Source of the DNA: an uncultured Eubacteriales bacterium
GTDB taxonomy: Bacteria > Bacillota > Clostridia > Oscillospirales > Acutalibacteraceae
Assembly (NCBI GenBank): GCA_910584745.1
Contig: CAJUDG010000008.1
Coordinates: 1 to 46,964, forward strand
Reading direction: 5' to 3'
Length of the DNA stretch: 46,964 nt
Positions within the stretch are counted from its first letter, which is position 1; the number at the start of each line of letters is the position of its first letter. Below are positions 8,286 to 15,909 of this stretch, piece by piece. The notes beneath the pieces are model-generated. The model was not told where the DNA came from and made no database searches. It saw nothing but the letters and a program-made list of their open reading frames with translations. The position numbers and the translations under genes were made by a program.

Positions 8286-8945
8286 CTAAACCCACTCAAA
8301 ATTTTCCGTCCCCGCGCCCAGCGCGAAGTGGTACTTCACAAGCCCAGCGTCCACGCCGGAAAAAATGCCGTTTTCGCACCTGAGCTCCACCATTCTGCCG
8401 GAGCCTGTCAGCATAAATCCCTGCCTGTTGAGGGCCGTAGGGGCCAGCAGCGCCGCTTTTACGCCCTCCTTGAACCACTCCGGCGCGTCCCCCTCATAGG
8501 CGCTGACCTGCCCGGGGGTCTTGGACCTGTGGGGGACCCCCTGGGTCCGGCCGTACCCTGCGGCTATCACGCCAGCTACTCTTTTGCCCGGCGCCAGTTC
8601 TTCCATCAGCCTGCGGTTGAAGGTGCCGCCCGCCCACCAGGTGTTAAGCCCCAGGGCCTGGGCGCTGAGCATCAGCTCCGCCCCGCAGAAGCCCAGGGCC
8701 TCGTCCAGGCCGGGGCGTTCCTCTCCTGCCATGAGGAAATAGTTATGCACCCCCTTCGCCAGCACCAGCCTTATAAGTGCCCCAAAGGCGCGGCTGTCCT
8801 CTGTCTTCAGCTCGATGGCCGTGCCGTGCTCCATGTTCAGCCCTTCGGCCAGCCGGGCCAGCTGTTCCGCGGCCTCCCTTGAAATGGGCTTATCGGTGTA
8901 GCGGCGGACCGTATGTCTCTCCTGCATAGCCTTCTTCATGTCCAT
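8286..8945 (-). CDS. Nitroreductase-family protein (TM1586 type)
   Basis: A 219-residue protein starting MDMKKAMQERHTVRRYTDKP. The RHTVRRY segment is the usual FMN phosphate-binding start of nitroreductases. A tandem half-domain arrangement, with NTWWAGGTFNRRLMEELAPG in the middle and APTALNRQGFMLTGSG near the end, fits the putative TM-nitroreductase family (PF14512). Such enzymes bind FMN and use NAD(P)H; the physiological substrate is unknown. I chose the ATG at 8945 because GGAGG lies 7 nt upstream. An in-frame ATG further upstream (9008) would add 21 residues but has no ribosome site. Confidence 0.82.
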   Translation of the reverse strand: MDMKKAMQERHTVRRYTDKPISREAAEQLARLAEGLNMEHGTAIELKTEDSRAFGALIRLVLAKGVHNYFLMAGEERPGLDEALGFCGAELMLSAQALGLNTWWAGGTFNRRLMEELAPGKRVAGVIAAGYGRTQGVPHRSKTPGQVSAYEGDAPEWFKEGVKAALLAPTALNRQGFMLTGSGRMVELRCENGIFSGVDAGLVKYHFALGAGTENFEWV

Positions 8946-9108
8946 GGCTGTTCCTCCCAAAAAGGTTTCGATGCCAGAAATTATAGCAGGTCCTGCCCGG
9001 CAGTTCAATGCACAGACTGTGAACTTTTCGCACCCAAATACTGAAACTTTTTTTCATTCTAAATAGGAAAAACCCCCGGAAGCCGCTGTCCTTGCGGCCG
9101 CTCAAAAC

Positions 9109-9117
9109 TTTGTCGAA
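9109..9117 (+). promoter_or_regulatory. 0A box upstream of spo0A
   Basis: TTTGTCGAA is a perfect match to the Spo0A-binding consensus. It lies 88 bp upstream of the -35 of the spo0A promoter. The whole 8946-9266 stretch is AT-rich regulatory DNA. It also holds a 14-bp direct repeat (TGAAACTTTTTTTC at 9042-9055 and 9170-9183) and no gene that I can see. Confidence 0.75.
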
Positions 9118-9204
9118 CCTTAGGCTTTTTTAATGCGATTCTATTCCCCACCATTTCCCGATAAATTTTTGAAACTTTTTTTCTAAGTTTTTTTCATTTA
9201 TCCC

Positions 9205-9233
9205 TTGCAGGAAACCGCGACTTATGGTAAAAT
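9205..9233 (+). promoter_or_regulatory. SigA-type promoter of spo0A
   Basis: A -35 TTGCAG (9205-9210), 17-bp spacer and extended -10 TGG-TAAAAT (9225-9233) precede spo0A by 33 bp. Confidence 0.78.
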
Positions 9234-9266
9234 TTATTCACATCCATTTTATTAAGGAGGTTTCCA

Positions 9267-10034
9267 ATGGATAAACAAGTAAAGGTTCTTATCAGCGGGG
9301 AAGCCAGCGAATGGCCCCGCCCCGCGCTGGAAAAGCTGGAAAACCATGGCGGCGCGGCAGTGTTCGAGCAGCGCGACGGCGCAAGGCTCCTCTCCCGCAT
9401 ACGCGAGGAGCGGCCCCAGGCGGTGGTCATGGACATGTTTATGCCGGGTCTTGACGCCCTGGGGGTCATGCAGGCCCTCTCCGGCGACGGGGGCGAGCGT
9501 CCCCTGTGCGTGGTCTCGGCCTCGTACACAACACCCATTTTAGAGCGGGAGGTCCTGTCGGCGGGGGCGGCGTACTTTGCCATCGCCCCCTTCGACAAGA
9601 GCGCCATGGTGGACCGCATACTCTCGCTTATCTCCACCAGGGGCCGCCATTTCGAGACCGAGCCCAGCGACCCCCAGCTGAGGGTCCAGGTGACGGAGAT
9701 ACTGCACCAGATAGGGGTGCCCGCCCACATCAAGGGCTACCACTACCTGCGGGACTCCATCATCATGGCCATAGAGGACCCGGAGATAATCAACGCGGTC
9801 ACAAAGCAGCTCTACCCAAGCGTCGCCAAGGCCTATAACACCACCAGTTCCCGGGTGGAGCGGGCCATACGCCACGCCATCGAGGTGGCATGGGACCGGG
9901 GGGACGTTGATGTGCTGAACTCCTACTTCGGCTACACCATACATAACACCCGGGGCAAGCCCACCAACAGCGAGTTCATCGCCATGATCTCCGACAAGCT
10001 CTGCCTTGAGCCCAGCTTCGGCCAGCACGCCTGA
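9267..10034 (+). CDS. spo0A: Sporulation master regulator Spo0A with atypical receiver
   Basis: The C-terminal half is unmistakable Spo0A: HIKGYHYLRDSIIMAIEDPE and the DNA-recognition region TTSSRVERAIRHAIEVAWDR. Spo0A controls entry into sporulation when phosphorylated. The N-terminal receiver (residues 1-120) is unusual. The phospho-acceptor Asp56 is kept in VVMDMFMPG and the switch Ser84 is present. The metal-binding acidic pair near residue 11 is Gly-Glu instead of Asp-Asp, and the invariant Lys is Ala107 (AIAPFD instead of KPFD). Length (255) is normal. An AAGGAGG site precedes the ATG. 0A boxes lie on both sides. Phosphorylation chemistry is probably altered; the assignment itself is secure. 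Confidence 0.96.
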   Translation: MDKQVKVLISGEASEWPRPALEKLENHGGAAVFEQRDGARLLSRIREERPQAVVMDMFMPGLDALGVMQALSGDGGERPLCVVSASYTTPILEREVLSAGAAYFAIAPFDKSAMVDRILSLISTRGRHFETEPSDPQLRVQVTEILHQIGVPAHIKGYHYLRDSIIMAIEDPEIINAVTKQLYPSVAKAYNTTSSRVERAIRHAIEVAWDRGDVDVLNSYFGYTIHNTRGKPTNSEFIAMISDKLCLEPSFGQHA

Positions 10035-10117
10035 ACCCCTTAAGCTGACAAGTTAGCGTCTTGACAGCTCTGGTTCGACGTTCTTCGAGGAGATTATAGC
10101 ACTGTAAAGCTGTATAA

Positions 10118-10126
10118 TTTGTCGAA
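10118..10126 (+). promoter_or_regulatory. 0A box downstream of spo0A
   Basis: A second perfect TTTGTCGAA overlaps the last base of a TATAAT hexamer (10113-10118) in the 232-bp gap between spo0A and the convergent ATPase gene. The -35 region there is poor, so whether it marks a Spo0A-controlled transcript is unclear. Apart from this box and the terminator hairpin the gap shows no gene. Confidence 0.6.
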
Positions 10127-10231
10127 AGGTGGAGATAATACACTTTTTATTGTAAAAAAAGTTTGAACAAGCGCAAGATTTGGAGTAGACCCTCCCCATC
10201 TTCTGCCAGCAAGGCCTATTGCTTTACATGA

Positions 10232-10260
10232 AAGCCCTCCGGCTTTACACCGGAGGGCTT
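10232..10260. terminator. Terminator between spo0A and the Ca2+ ATPase
   Basis: A perfect 11-bp stem (10232-10242 with 10250-10260) lies just past the ATPase stop codon. T tracts are short on both strands. Confidence 0.75.
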
Positions 10261-10266
10261 CGCGCA

Positions 10267-12882
10267 CTATTTCTTTCGCTTTCCGGCCTTTGCCAGCAGC
10301 TTCTCCCCCTCCACCGCTATCAGCGGGCAGAGGGACAGCCCGCCCACCAGGGCCCACTGTACGGGGGTGAGCATTGCGGTCCTGAATACCGCTGCAAGGG
10401 GAGGGAAGACTATCACGCTTACCATCAGAAAGGCGCAGATAAGGCAGGCGAGATTGAGCTTGCCGTTGCCGAACAGCCCCAGCTCCAGCACGGACCCCTG
10501 AGAGCGCATGTTGAAGCTGTGTACAAGCTGTGACAGGCTCAGCACCGCGAAGGCCATTGTCCGGCCTATCACGGGCTCCATGGGGTCAACGTCGAACCAC
10601 GCCCGGCCCGCGCTGTAGGCCAGAAGCGCCAGCGCCCCCACAAGGCAGCCCTCCAATGCTATGGAAAGGCCCATGCCCCCGGAGAATATGCTCTCGTCCC
10701 GCTTATGGGGCGGCTCATCCATCACGTCCCGGGGTATGGGCTCCACCCCCAGGGCCAGGGCCGGCAGCGAGTCCGTCACAAGGTTCACCCACAATAGCTG
10801 TATGGCCAAAAGCGGCGCCGGGGCCCGCAGCAGGAACGCCGCGAAGACCACCAGTATCTCCCCGATATTGCATGAGAGGAGAAAGTGCACCGTGCGCCGG
10901 ATGTTCCTGTATATGCCCCGCCCCTCCCGGACGGCGGAGACGATGGTGGAGAAGTTGTCGTCAGTAAGCACCATGTCCGCCGCGGACTTTGCCACCTCGG
11001 TGCCGCCCCGGCCCATGGCGCAGCCGATGTCCGCGGCCTTAAGGGCCGGCGCATCGTTGACCCCGTCCCCGGTCATGGCCACGGCCATGCCCCGGCGCTG
11101 ATAGGCCCTGACGAGCTTCACCTTATGCTCCGGCGAGACCCTTGCGAACACCCGGCAGCCGTCCAGCCTTGCGGCCAGCTCCCCCTCGGAGAGCCGGTCC
11201 AGCTCCGGCCCGGTGATGACGGAGCTGTTCTCCTCCGCAATGCCTATGCGCCGGGCTATGGCCAGGGCGGTCCCCGCGTGGTCGCCGGTTATCATCACCG
11301 GGATCACCCCCGCGCGCCTGCACTCCAGCACCGCCGCCCGGGCCTCCTTTCTGGGCGGGTCCTCCATGCCGATGAGCCCGCAGAAGATGAGCCCGCTCTC
11401 TATCTCCCGGTCGTCCCCGGGCAGGCGCTCCACGTCCTTATAGGCTGCCGCCAGCACCCGAAGGCCTTTTCCCGCCAGCTCAGAGTTGTCGGACATGAGC
11501 TTCGCCTTTCCCCCGCCGGAGAGGGGAGAGACGCTGTGGCCCCTTAACTGCTGGGTGCACCTGGCTATGAGCACGTCCGGGGCCCCCTTGCAGATGACCC
11601 TATAGCCGTCCCCGGTCCTGTGCACGGTGGTCATGAGCTTCCTTTTAGAGGTGAAGGGTATCTCCCCGACCCTGGGGTAAGCCTCCTCAAGGGCCGGTTT
11701 ACGGCTGTGGCAGGCCCGCAGGAAGGCCGCCTCGGTGGGGTCGCCGCTGCCGTCGGGCTCGCAGTTATTGCAGAGGGTGCAAAGCTCCAGGCAGAACTGG
11801 GCGTTGCCGCCCTCCACCGGCTCGGGCCCGAAGGCCCCGGTAAAGGCCGTGACGGTCATCTTGTTCTGGGTCAGGGTCCCGGTCTTGTCAGAGCATATCA
11901 CCTGTGTGCTGCCAAGGGTCTCCACGGCGGGCATATGCCGAATGATGGCGCGTTTCGCCGCCATGCGCTTCACGCCCATAGCAAGCACTATGGTCACCAC
12001 CGCCGTCAGCCCCTCGGGTATGGCCGCAACACCCAGGCTTATGGCTATCATGAACATCTCAAGGGGCTCCACCCGCTGCAGGAGCCCCAGGGCGAATATC
12101 ACCCCGCAGATGATGATGACCCCCAGCCCCAGCACCTTCCCGGTCTGGGCCAGCCGCTTTTGCAGTGGGGTCTCGGGGGCGGTCTCCTGCTCTAGGAGCC
12201 CGGCGATATGGCCCATGGCCGTGTCCATGCCAGTGGACTCCACCAGGCCCACCCCGGCCCCGGAGGATATGCCCGTGCCCGAGAAGGCCATATTTCTGCG
12301 CTCGGCAAGGGGCGCGTCCTCCGGGCAGACGACCTCGGCGTCCTTTTCCACCGGCACCGACTCCCCGGTCAGGGCGGATTCCTCGGCCATCAGCTCCACC
12401 GACCGCAGCAGCCGCAGGTCCGCGGGCACCAGGTCCCCGGTGCGCAGCAGCACTATGTCCCCGGGCACCAGCTCCGCGCTGTCTATTGTAAGCTTCTTTC
12501 CCGCCCTTATGACCCTGGCCTTTGGGGAGCTGAGCTTTTTCAGCGCGTCTATGGCCCTGTCGGCCCGAAGCTCCTGGACCGTGCCTATGACGGCGTTTAT
12601 TATGACTATGGACAGTATGATTATGGGGTCCAGGAAATCCGCGTCCCCCTGCATGGCCGAGGCCCAGAAGGACACCCCGGCGCTTACGAGCAGGATAAGC
12701 ACCATGAAATCCTTGAACTGCCCCAGAAAGCGCATGAGCACGCTCTGGCGGCGGGCCGGGCGCAGCTGGTTCTTACCGTGCTCTGAAAGGCGGCGGGCGG
12801 CCTCGGCAGGCGAAAGGCCCCGGTCCGGGTCCGTGGACAGGGCCTTTACGGCCTCCCGGACGGTGGCGTTGTGGAGCGGCAT
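10267..12882 (-). CDS. Calcium-transporting P-type ATPase (SERCA/PMCA-like, P2 type)
   Basis: This 871-residue membrane pump exports Ca2+ (possibly Mn2+) at the expense of ATP. It has the actuator motif TGES (about 172-175), the phosphorylated Asp in DKTGTLT (Asp332) and TGDGVNDAPALK in the P domain. Its calcium-site residues are complete. They are PEGL in M4 (about 289-292), NIGE in M5 and NLVTD in M6, which together correspond to both sites of SERCA. Ten membrane segments are expected. The ATG is preceded by a G-rich site. It is convergent with spo0A and separated from it by a hairpin. No yybP-ykoY element is visible upstream, unlike the antiporter at 37192. Confidence 0.93.
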   Translation of the reverse strand: MPLHNATVREAVKALSTDPDRGLSPAEAARRLSEHGKNQLRPARRQSVLMRFLGQFKDFMVLILLVSAGVSFWASAMQGDADFLDPIIILSIVIINAVIGTVQELRADRAIDALKKLSSPKARVIRAGKKLTIDSAELVPGDIVLLRTGDLVPADLRLLRSVELMAEESALTGESVPVEKDAEVVCPEDAPLAERRNMAFSGTGISSGAGVGLVESTGMDTAMGHIAGLLEQETAPETPLQKRLAQTGKVLGLGVIIICGVIFALGLLQRVEPLEMFMIAISLGVAAIPEGLTAVVTIVLAMGVKRMAAKRAIIRHMPAVETLGSTQVICSDKTGTLTQNKMTVTAFTGAFGPEPVEGGNAQFCLELCTLCNNCEPDGSGDPTEAAFLRACHSRKPALEEAYPRVGEIPFTSKRKLMTTVHRTGDGYRVICKGAPDVLIARCTQQLRGHSVSPLSGGGKAKLMSDNSELAGKGLRVLAAAYKDVERLPGDDREIESGLIFCGLIGMEDPPRKEARAAVLECRRAGVIPVMITGDHAGTALAIARRIGIAEENSSVITGPELDRLSEGELAARLDGCRVFARVSPEHKVKLVRAYQRRGMAVAMTGDGVNDAPALKAADIGCAMGRGGTEVAKSAADMVLTDDNFSTIVSAVREGRGIYRNIRRTVHFLLSCNIGEILVVFAAFLLRAPAPLLAIQLLWVNLVTDSLPALALGVEPIPRDVMDEPPHKRDESIFSGGMGLSIALEGCLVGALALLAYSAGRAWFDVDPMEPVIGRTMAFAVLSLSQLVHSFNMRSQGSVLELGLFGNGKLNLACLICAFLMVSVIVFPPLAAVFRTAMLTPVQWALVGGLSLCPLIAVEGEKLLAKAGKRKK

Positions 12883-12945
12883 GTGATTACCCCCAGACGA
12901 TGGATTATTGTTCCATATATATTACCGCCCGCCCCCCGATATGTG

Positions 12946-12974
12946 TTGCAATCCTTTGGCAGTTCTGGTAGAAT
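12946..12974 (+). promoter_or_regulatory. Promoter of the PAP2 gene
   Basis: A -35 TTGCAA (12946-12951), 17-bp spacer and extended -10 TGG-TAGAAT (12969-12974) lie 34 bp before the start codon. Confidence 0.7.
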
Positions 12975-13008
12975 ATAAAAATACATCCCCATAAAAGGAG
13001 CCGTACCT

Positions 13009-13551
13009 ATGAACCCCTTTGATAGCGCCGTCATGGACTTCATACAGTCCCACTGCCATAACCCCGTTACAGACGCCATATTCCCCGCCGTGACCTATCT
13101 TGGGGAGAGCGGCATATTCTGGATACTGCTTTCCCTCCTGCTGATACTGCTGGGCAAAAAGCGCGGCTGGCGGGAAACAGGCGTTATAATGCTCTTTGCA
13201 ATGCTTCTGGGGCTGCTTATAGGCGAGGTGACCCTGAAGAACATCGTCTGCCGCCCACGGCCCTTCCAGCTTATCTCCCGCGATATCCGGCTGCTGATAC
13301 CCCCGCCCAGCGGCTGGTCCTTTCCCTCTGGCCACAGCTGCGCCTCATTTGCGGCGGCCACGGCCGTCTTCCTGCGGGACAGGCGATTCGGCGCGGCCGC
13401 TCTGGTGCTGGCGGCGCTGATAGCCTTCTCCCGGGTGTTCCTCTTTGTGCACTACCCTACGGACGTGCTGGCCGGCGCGGCGCTGGGGGCCGTTTGCGCT
13501 GTAGGGGCGGCGGCCGTCTGCAGCCGCGTTATGAAGGGGAGAAGGGGCTGA
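13009..13551 (+). CDS. PAP2-family membrane phosphatase
   Basis: This 180-residue integral membrane protein has the three PAP2 catalytic motifs in order: KNIVCRPRP (residues about 81-89), PSGHS (about 106) and SRVFLFVHYPTD (about 144-155). Five or six hydrophobic segments surround them. Such enzymes dephosphorylate lipid substrates such as undecaprenyl diphosphate or phosphatidic acid at the outer face of the membrane. The size and single domain fit an undecaprenyl-diphosphatase (BcrC-like) role in recycling the cell-wall carrier, but specificity cannot be read from sequence. An AAGGAG site precedes the ATG. It is monocistronic, with its own promoter and a strong terminator. Confidence 0.88.
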   Translation: MNPFDSAVMDFIQSHCHNPVTDAIFPAVTYLGESGIFWILLSLLLILLGKKRGWRETGVIMLFAMLLGLLIGEVTLKNIVCRPRPFQLISRDIRLLIPPPSGWSFPSGHSCASFAAATAVFLRDRRFGAAALVLAALIAFSRVFLFVHYPTDVLAGAALGAVCAVGAAAVCSRVMKGRRG

Positions 13552-13590
13552 AAAGACCCGCCCGGGGAAACCCGGGCGGGTCTTTTCAGC
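13547..13590. terminator. Bidirectional terminator with GAAA tetraloop
   Basis: A perfect 20-bp stem (13547-13566 with 13571-13590) is capped by GAAA. It overlaps the PAP2 stop codon and ends the convergent peptidase operon too. Confidence 0.93.
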
Positions 13591-13594
13591 GTTT

Positions 13595-14674
13595 TTACAG
13601 CTCAATAAGCTCCTTGGGCGACTTTGTCAGGCTTCTGCACCCGTCGGCGGTGATGAGCAGCATATCCTCTATCCTCACGCCGTACTGGGCGGGCAGATAG
13701 ATACCGGGCTCGTCGGTTATTACCATGCCCTCCTGGCAGACGGTCTCGTCCCTGGAGGAAAATGCCGGCCACTCGTGTATCTCATAGCCAACCCCGTGGC
13801 CAAGGCCGTGGCCGAAGGTTCCGGGATAGTCCTTCTCGATGATGTCCCGGGCTATCTTGTCCACGTCCTTGCAGACCATGCCGGGCTTCACCTGGTCTAT
13901 AACGGCCAGCTGGGCTTTTAATACCGTCTCATAGACCTTCCTCTGTTCGTCGCTGACCTTGCCAAGGGCCACCGTGCGGGTCATGTCGGAGTGGTAGCCG
14001 TCTAAAAGCGCGCCGGTGTCCATGGTGATGAAGTCGCCCTTCTGCACGGTGTTATCGCTGGGCACCGCGTGGCACTGAGAGCCGCTTTTGCCCGCCGCCA
14101 CGATGAGGTCGAAGGCCACTCCGTCGGCGCCGTTCTTGCGCATGAAGAACTCTATCTCCAGCGCCAGCTCACGCTCGGTGACGCCCTCCTTTATGTAGGG
14201 CAGGATATGCTGGAACGCCGCGTCCGTGATGGCCTGAGAGGCCTCTATCTTCCTGACCTCATCCGGGGACTTTATCATCCGCTGGTCCTTGATGGCCTTG
14301 TCCAGGGTCTCGTCCAGGACCGCCTCGATGCCCTTGCCGCCCAGTTCCTCCTCGAATTTCCTTGCCTGGGACACAGAGAGCTTGTCGATCTCCAGATAGA
14401 CCTGCTTCACGCCGTGCTTCTCCAGAAGCTCGCAGAGAGTCTCATATATTTTCTTAAAGCCCACCACTTTGCAGTTTTTGGCCGAGTAGCCGGCCGCCTC
14501 CTCATAGCGGAAGTCCTGCAGCAGATAGGCCTCGTCAGCCGTTATCAGCAGTATGCCGATGTCCGAGGGGAACTCGGTGAAGTACCGGCGGTTGCGCTCG
14601 GAAAACACCAGCACCGCCTTCTGGCTGTCCCCGGCAATGAGCCGGTCGCGTATGCGCTCAACAGGGTTTTTCAT
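13595..14674 (-). CDS. M24-family Xaa-Pro aminopeptidase/dipeptidase
   Basis: This 359-residue cytoplasmic peptidase has an N-terminal creatinase-like domain (1-130) and a C-terminal pita-bread domain. The dinuclear metal ligands are all visible. They are two Asp in MDTGALLDGYHSDMTRT, His in GHGLGHGVGYEIHE, Glu in GMVITDEPGIYLP and Glu in GVRIEDMLLIT. The enzyme removes or cleaves N-terminal residues next to proline. It follows yqeG with a 4-bp ATGA overlap, a common pairing in Firmicutes, which indicates translational coupling. Whether it is an aminopeptidase P or a prolidase is not resolvable here. Confidence 0.92.
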   Translation of the reverse strand: MKNPVERIRDRLIAGDSQKAVLVFSERNRRYFTEFPSDIGILLITADEAYLLQDFRYEEAAGYSAKNCKVVGFKKIYETLCELLEKHGVKQVYLEIDKLSVSQARKFEEELGGKGIEAVLDETLDKAIKDQRMIKSPDEVRKIEASQAITDAAFQHILPYIKEGVTERELALEIEFFMRKNGADGVAFDLIVAAGKSGSQCHAVPSDNTVQKGDFITMDTGALLDGYHSDMTRTVALGKVSDEQRKVYETVLKAQLAVIDQVKPGMVCKDVDKIARDIIEKDYPGTFGHGLGHGVGYEIHEWPAFSSRDETVCQEGMVITDEPGIYLPAQYGVRIEDMLLITADGCRSLTKSPKELIEL

Positions 14675-15177
14675 TTTATTACATCCTCTCTCGTTTTGAA
14701 TTTCTCTCTAAGGCCCCGCTCAAAATACCTGCGGGCCCTGAAGGTCCAGCCGTCCTCTGGCTCGATGGGCTCTAAGAGCACGGACTTCATGCCGCACATA
14801 TTGGCCCCCGTTACGTCGGTGAAGATCTGGTCGCCGATTATAACACAGTCCCGGCACCGAAGGCCCAGCATTCTGGCCGCCCGCACATACCCGAAGGGCA
14901 GGGGCTTTATGGCGAAGCTTATAAAGTCCACCCCGAACCGGGCCGCGAAGGCCGAGACCCGCCGCCTGTAGTTGTTGGACACTATCACCACCCGCAGCCC
15001 CGCAGCCCGAAGACCGTCCACCCAGTCCGGCGCGCCGGGGGCCGGCTCGTGCGAGACGTATGTGGCGATGGTGTTGTCCACGTCCAGCAGCACGGCTCTG
15101 GCCCCAAGCTCCTTCAGGAACCGGGGTGTGACGGCCTCTATCCGGGGCTTTACGGCGGTCGGCTTAAATAATCCCAT
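14671..15177 (-). CDS. yqeG: YqeG-family HAD IIIA phosphatase
   Basis: This 168-residue HAD-superfamily protein shows all four HAD motifs. They are LLDVDNTIATYVSHEP (the DxD nucleophile and acid/base), VVIVSNNYRRR, a Lys in IKPLPFGYV, and CVIIGDQIFTDVTGAN. YqeG proteins are conserved across Firmicutes and usually sit near yqeH and ribosome-assembly genes. Their substrate is uncertain, though relatives dephosphorylate phosphatidylglycerophosphate. A GGAGG site precedes the ATG. No promoter is evident upstream, so expression may come from read-through past the rpsU terminator. Confidence 0.92.
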   Translation of the reverse strand: MGLFKPTAVKPRIEAVTPRFLKELGARAVLLDVDNTIATYVSHEPAPGAPDWVDGLRAAGLRVVIVSNNYRRRVSAFAARFGVDFISFAIKPLPFGYVRAARMLGLRCRDCVIIGDQIFTDVTGANMCGMKSVLLEPIEPEDGWTFRARRYFERGLREKFKTREDVIK

Positions 15178-15199
15178 GGCGCCCTCCTGTCCCCAACAA

Positions 15200-15237
15200 A
15201 AAGGCGGGCGCCAGCGTTAAGCGGAGCGCCCGCCTTT
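15200..15237 (-). terminator. rpsU terminator
   Basis: A 12-bp GC-rich stem (15200-15211 with 15226-15237) is followed on the minus strand by a run of five T, immediately downstream of rpsU. Confidence 0.85.
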
Positions 15238-15270
15238 CATCAGGTCTGAAACCTAATTGTTGGCCCGCGC

Positions 15271-15447
15271 TCACTTATACTTGCGCTTGCGGGCCGCTTC
15301 GGACTTTTTCTTACGCTTGACGGAGGGCTTTTCATAAGCCTCCCGCTTGCGAACCTCCTGGATAACGCCAGCGCGGGCGCACTGCTTCTTAAAGCGCCGC
15401 AGGGCACTGTCCAGGGACTCATTTTCCTTGAGCCGTATCTCAGCCAT
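15271..15447 (-). CDS. rpsU: 30S ribosomal protein S21
   Basis: The 58-residue product starts MAEIRLKENESLDSALRRFK and ends in the basic tail KKKSEAARKRKYK, the usual S21 pattern and length. S21 binds the 30S platform near the anti-Shine-Dalgarno region and helps initiation. A GGAGGG site precedes the ATG, a full-consensus promoter lies about 80 bp upstream and a strong terminator follows. A longer frame overlaps it on the same strand, but only this frame gives a recognisable protein. Confidence 0.97.
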   Translation of the reverse strand: MAEIRLKENESLDSALRRFKKQCARAGVIQEVRKREAYEKPSVKRKKKSEAARKRKYK

Positions 15448-15525
15448 TCATATCCCTCCCATCCGCCGAAAAGGCAGGGGTGTGCGTCGTAAATATAAAA
15501 CTAGAAAATATACTACAACATAGAC

Positions 15526-15554
15526 ATTATAGCTCCAACCCCCGGGCTTGTCAA
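15526..15554 (-). promoter_or_regulatory. Full-consensus promoter of rpsU
   Basis: On the minus strand TTGACA (15549-15554), a 17-bp spacer and TATAAT (15526-15531) form a perfect SigA promoter. Confidence 0.92.
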
Positions 15555-15626
15555 CCCCTCTTGGAAAGACTTTTTTTGAATGTTACGGATTGTTCATGGA
15601 TTCTTCATTATTCGAGCCCGCTCAAG

Positions 15627-15656
15627 TTGACAGCGCGTGTTGGGGTATTGTATAAT
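15627..15656 (+). promoter_or_regulatory. Promoter of the small toxin-like gene
   Basis: TTGACA (15627-15632), an 18-bp spacer and TATAAT (15651-15656) form a near-perfect promoter. The predicted 5' leader holds two small hairpins (15667-15680 and 15681-15695) directly before the AGGAGGTGG ribosome site, a layout that can restrain translation. Confidence 0.88.
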
Positions 15657-15705
15657 ATAGGCGCTTTCACCCGACGGTGACTCCGTAAAGCGGAGAGGAG
15701 GTGGA

Positions 15706-15720
15706 GCATATGAGCTACAT
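15706..15720 (+). repeat. Direct repeat A, over the toxin start codon
   Basis: GCATATGAGCTACAT spans the ATG (15710) and the next three codons of the small gene. An identical copy lies exactly 180 bp downstream (15886-15900), beyond the terminator. Confidence 0.95.
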
Positions 15721-15802
15721 AATGATGTTCGCCCTGGCAGTCGCGGCAGATATAACGTCCTTCCTTATCTGCAAATGGCTCGAAAGCCAGATGAAAGGGT
15801 GA
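15710..15802 (+). CDS. Putative Fst-like type I toxin, 30-residue membrane peptide
   Basis: The peptide is MSYIMMFALAVAADITSFLI followed by CKWLESQMKG. It has one hydrophobic segment (about 4-21) and a short charged tail, the build of Fst/Ldr-type toxins that insert into the inner membrane. Support for expression is strong: a consensus promoter, the AGGAGGTGG site 5 nt before the ATG, and a hairpin after the stop. The layout around it (antisense promoter, shared hairpin, direct repeat over the start codon) matches the par locus of pAD1. I recall short Firmicute peptides with a similar CKWL tail, but cannot name a family. Toxicity is inferred from architecture, not shown. Confidence 0.75.
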   Translation: MSYIMMFALAVAADITSFLICKWLESQMKG

Positions 15803-15840
15803 GGCGAGCCAAGCTCTAACCTGAGCCCTACCTAAGCAAT

Positions 15841-15877
15841 AGGGAAACCCGGAGAGGACGAGTCTCCGGGTTTCCCT
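15841..15877. terminator. Shared bidirectional terminator of the sense and antisense RNAs
   Basis: A perfect 15-bp stem (15841-15855 with 15863-15877) closes a 7-nt loop. A T-rich tail follows on the plus strand; the minus-strand tail is weaker. Both converging RNAs would carry complementary versions of this hairpin. Confidence 0.88.
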
Positions 15878-15885
15878 TTGGTTTT

Positions 15886-15900
15886 GCATATGAGCTACAT
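15886..15900 (+). repeat. Direct repeat B, at the 5' end of the antisense RNA
   Basis: This is an exact 15-bp copy of the repeat at 15706-15720. Flanking bases differ on both sides, so the identity is confined to the segment that would base-pair between the two RNAs. Confidence 0.95.
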
Positions 15901-15909
15901 TGCGGCTAT

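Larger units (their letters stand above)
15841..15903 (-). ncRNA. Putative antisense antitoxin RNA
   Basis: Starting about 7 nt after the minus-strand -10 hexamer (15910-15915), a transcript of roughly 60-70 nt would run to the shared hairpin. Its 5' end contains ATGTAGCTCATATGC, fully complementary to the toxin mRNA across the start codon. This is inferred from the promoter, repeat and terminator; the ends are approximate. Confidence 0.7.

Noticed and set aside
9061..9100. Possible SigH-type promoter before spo0A (AGGAAAA at 9066)
   Set aside because: No GAAT-like -10 at the right spacing could be placed, so I do not claim it.
10061..10118. Possible SigA promoter after spo0A (TTGACA and TATAAT)
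   Set aside because: The TTGACA (10061-10066) and TATAAT (10113-10118) are 46 bp apart and no good partner hexamer is at 17 bp from either. I kept only the 0A box.
15240..15422. 60-residue minus-strand frame inside rpsU
   Set aside because: It is a shifted frame over the S21 gene. The frame at 15271-15447 gives a full S21 protein with a ribosome site.
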